From Telopea speciosissima (lineage: Eukaryota > Streptophyta > Magnoliopsida > Proteales > Proteaceae), in contig NC_057920.1 in NCBI RefSeq assembly GCF_018873765.1, forward strand, positions 6,895,307 to 6,959,306: 64,000 nucleotides of DNA, written 5' to 3'. A program made the translations under genes and the position numbers. The first letter of the stretch is position 1. Every line of letters begins with the position of its first letter. Shown here one piece after another: positions 62,605-64,000 of this stretch. Below the pieces are notes generated by a model. It did no database searches. It had not been told where the DNA came from and saw only the letters and a list, made by a program, of their open reading frames with translations.

Positions 62605-63303
62605 ATGATGATCGATAAGGAAATGAAGATGGATAAGGATGAGATCTGTCACCCTAGTCACCCACAACACAAGCTGAAGCTCCACAACACACAAGTCCCC
62701 TTCATCTGCGACGGTTGCAAGGAAGCCGGCATCGGACTCAAATACGAATGCGAGCAGTGCGATTTCGAGCTACACAAGACATGCGCCGTAGCTCCTCCGG
62801 TCACCACTCATCCCTTCAAAGATTGTGAATTCAAGTTGTATGAGAGGCCACCCGGCACTGGTGGAGCGAGGGTATGCGATGCTTGCAGGAATGAGGTGGA
62901 AGGATTTGTGTACCACTGCAAACGTTGCGGTTTCGATCTTCACCCATGTTGTGCAAACCTCCCACAAGTACTACTAGTACTAGACAACGATGGGGAACAC
63001 AACAACAACTTGTATTTGTGCAGCAAGCTCTCTAGAACTTGTGATAGTTGTGGTGGTAAGAAAGGTCGTGGTGGTTGGTCTTATAGGACTGAGTGCAAGA
63101 ACTACAACTATCATGTGTCCTGCGTGAAGAAGATGTTTATGGAGAGTTGGGAAGCTAATAAGTCGTCTACTCATGAAGACAATATTGGCGAGAACAAGAA
63201 GCAGGTGATGATGGACTTGCAGTTGAGAATCCCAAAAGTTTTAAAGGCACCTGCAGCTTGCATAGTAGGCATCATCAGAGGGGGAAAGCTGGGAAGGTTT
63301 TGA
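62605..63303 (+). CDS. DC1-domain (Cys/His-rich C1) protein, C-terminus frameshifted
   Basis: 232 aa in a single exon as read. Three DC1 zinc-binding modules are visible: about 16-60 (CDGCK, CEQCDFELHKTCA), 70-118 (CDACR, CKRCGFDLHPCCA) and 135-178 (CDSCGG, YHVSCV). Plant DC1 proteins of this layout (similar to the VACUOLELESS GAMETOPHYTES group) are thought to bind metal or lipid and are often linked with stress or hormone responses; the exact role here is unknown. The frame ends early at TGA 63301-63303, right after a run of five G (63280-63284). In another frame the sequence continues without a stop from 63276 to TAA 63411-63413, encoding KVLKFCKNIAIAAVRVIVAA and GDPTGMIVAVVGAFIS, the hydrophobic tail usual for this group. 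One extra G in the run would join the two. Either a real truncating deletion or a homopolymer error. Confidence 0.8.
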   Translation: MMIDKEMKMDKDEICHPSHPQHKLKLHNTQVPFICDGCKEAGIGLKYECEQCDFELHKTCAVAPPVTTHPFKDCEFKLYERPPGTGGARVCDACRNEVEGFVYHCKRCGFDLHPCCANLPQVLLVLDNDGEHNNNLYLCSKLSRTCDSCGGKKGRGGWSYRTECKNYNYHVSCVKKMFMESWEANKSSTHEDNIGENKKQVMMDLQLRIPKVLKAPAACIVGIIRGGKLGRF

Positions 63304-63413
63304 AGTTTTGCAAGAATATTGCTATTGCCGCAGTTCGTGTTATAGTCGCAGCAATTCTTGGAGACCCTACTGGTATGATAGTTGCTGTTGTTGGGGCTTT
63401 CATCTCCAACTAA
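63304..63413 (+). pseudogene. Out-of-frame hydrophobic tail of the DC1 gene
   Basis: Open in the frame starting at 63276 and ending at TAA 63411-63413. It encodes two hydrophobic stretches (NIAIAAVRVIVAAIL, MIVAVVGAFI) separated by GDPTG. The high hydrophobicity, codon-like order and position immediately after the frameshift argue that it was coding until recently. Confidence 0.65.
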
Positions 63414-64000
63414 CACGGGGAACCACCCAATAAAATTTTTGTTTTGTATTAGATATTTTTTCTGCTTGGTTTTAATTTGCACTTTTGTATATAGTAGGCA
63501 AGCAAGTTTGTATTTTATCTTTTTTTTTTTTGTTTTTTGTCCCAAGTAATTGGTTTGTTGTGATTTGTGCGTGAGTGAATTTGAGTGTCAGATCGATAGT
63601 CTTCTCTATCTTAGCTAGCTATTACCTCTTACTTTGTATAGTTGCATCTGGAATATAAATTTGTTTTTCGATCTGGTTCTAAATCCGATCCATGTGTACG
63701 TTTTGATCATGATGCGTATATATACCATGTTCCATTGGGTCTATGATTCTGTTTTTGGTTTTTATATCCCTGGCCGGTCATTCCTCCTACTATGGAAGAG
63801 AGTGGTATGACTCTTAGTTGAATACCAGAGACTCCAGTCCAAGTTTTAATTTGTGATGGTGGTTTTGACCCATGCACTGGTTGAGCTTCATCTATATATA
63901 TTGTTGTTTCATAATTCTTGTTTCCTTGGGGCCGGGCCTCTATGGATATGGATAGTCGGATGCCAAAGGTCCGTATCAAAGATTACAAAGAGCCAAAGAA
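63414..64000. other. 3' flank of the DC1 gene, right edge
   Basis: Likely 3' untranslated region to about 63660, then intergenic DNA. No further gene is seen before the window ends. Confidence 0.4.

Overview
This is plant nuclear DNA from a flowering plant. The genes have many short introns with GT-AG borders, the product families are plant-specific (SBP-box factor, SBT subtilase, proton-pump interactor, DC1 protein), and the intergenic DNA is AT-rich and full of small inverted-repeat transposons. I cannot name the species. Gene content fits an angiosperm, probably a eudicot or magnoliid.

Four protein genes can be supported, all on the + strand: (1) a very long proton-pump-interactor (PPI1-like) gene, coding 13360-20303, 8 exons including a non-coding first exon, 1545 aa, with three 147-aa tandem repeats in its N-terminal extension; (2) a secreted subtilisin-like protease (SBT), 30880-35205, 11 exons, 759 aa, complete catalytic residues; (3) an SPL14/SPL1-type SBP-box transcription factor, 51120-56722, 10 coding exons, 1082 aa, with C-terminal ankyrin and membrane segments and one GC-AG intron; (4) a small DC1 (Cys/His-rich) protein gene, 62605-63303, which looks shortened by a one-base frameshift in a G run, since the usual hydrophobic tail is still open in another frame up to 63413. 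I joined exons by hand from splice borders and frame continuity; all three multi-exon models stay in frame to the stop. The genes have no evident functional link.

The rest (about 47 kb) is intergenic and dominated by small non-autonomous DNA transposons, several with exact target-site duplications (TSDs): Mutator-type foldback elements with 9-bp TSDs (845-1013, 27131-27298, 29253-29442), hAT elements with 8-bp TSDs (2899-3168, 39524-40167), Tourist/Harbinger-type elements with TTA/TAA TSDs (27878-28088, 57670-57793), a solo LTR with a 5-bp TSD (47832-48565), a SINE remnant in an intron of the PPI gene, and a decayed LINE RNase H fragment near 49.4 kb.

The most interesting object is at 60044-61873: a Pack-MULE-like element with long terminal inverted repeats and a perfect 9-bp TSD, carrying what look like pieces of receptor-like kinases in both orientations. 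An empty relative made of just the two ends lies at 42429-42814 in the same window. I found no tRNA, rRNA or CRISPR, and no autonomous transposon.
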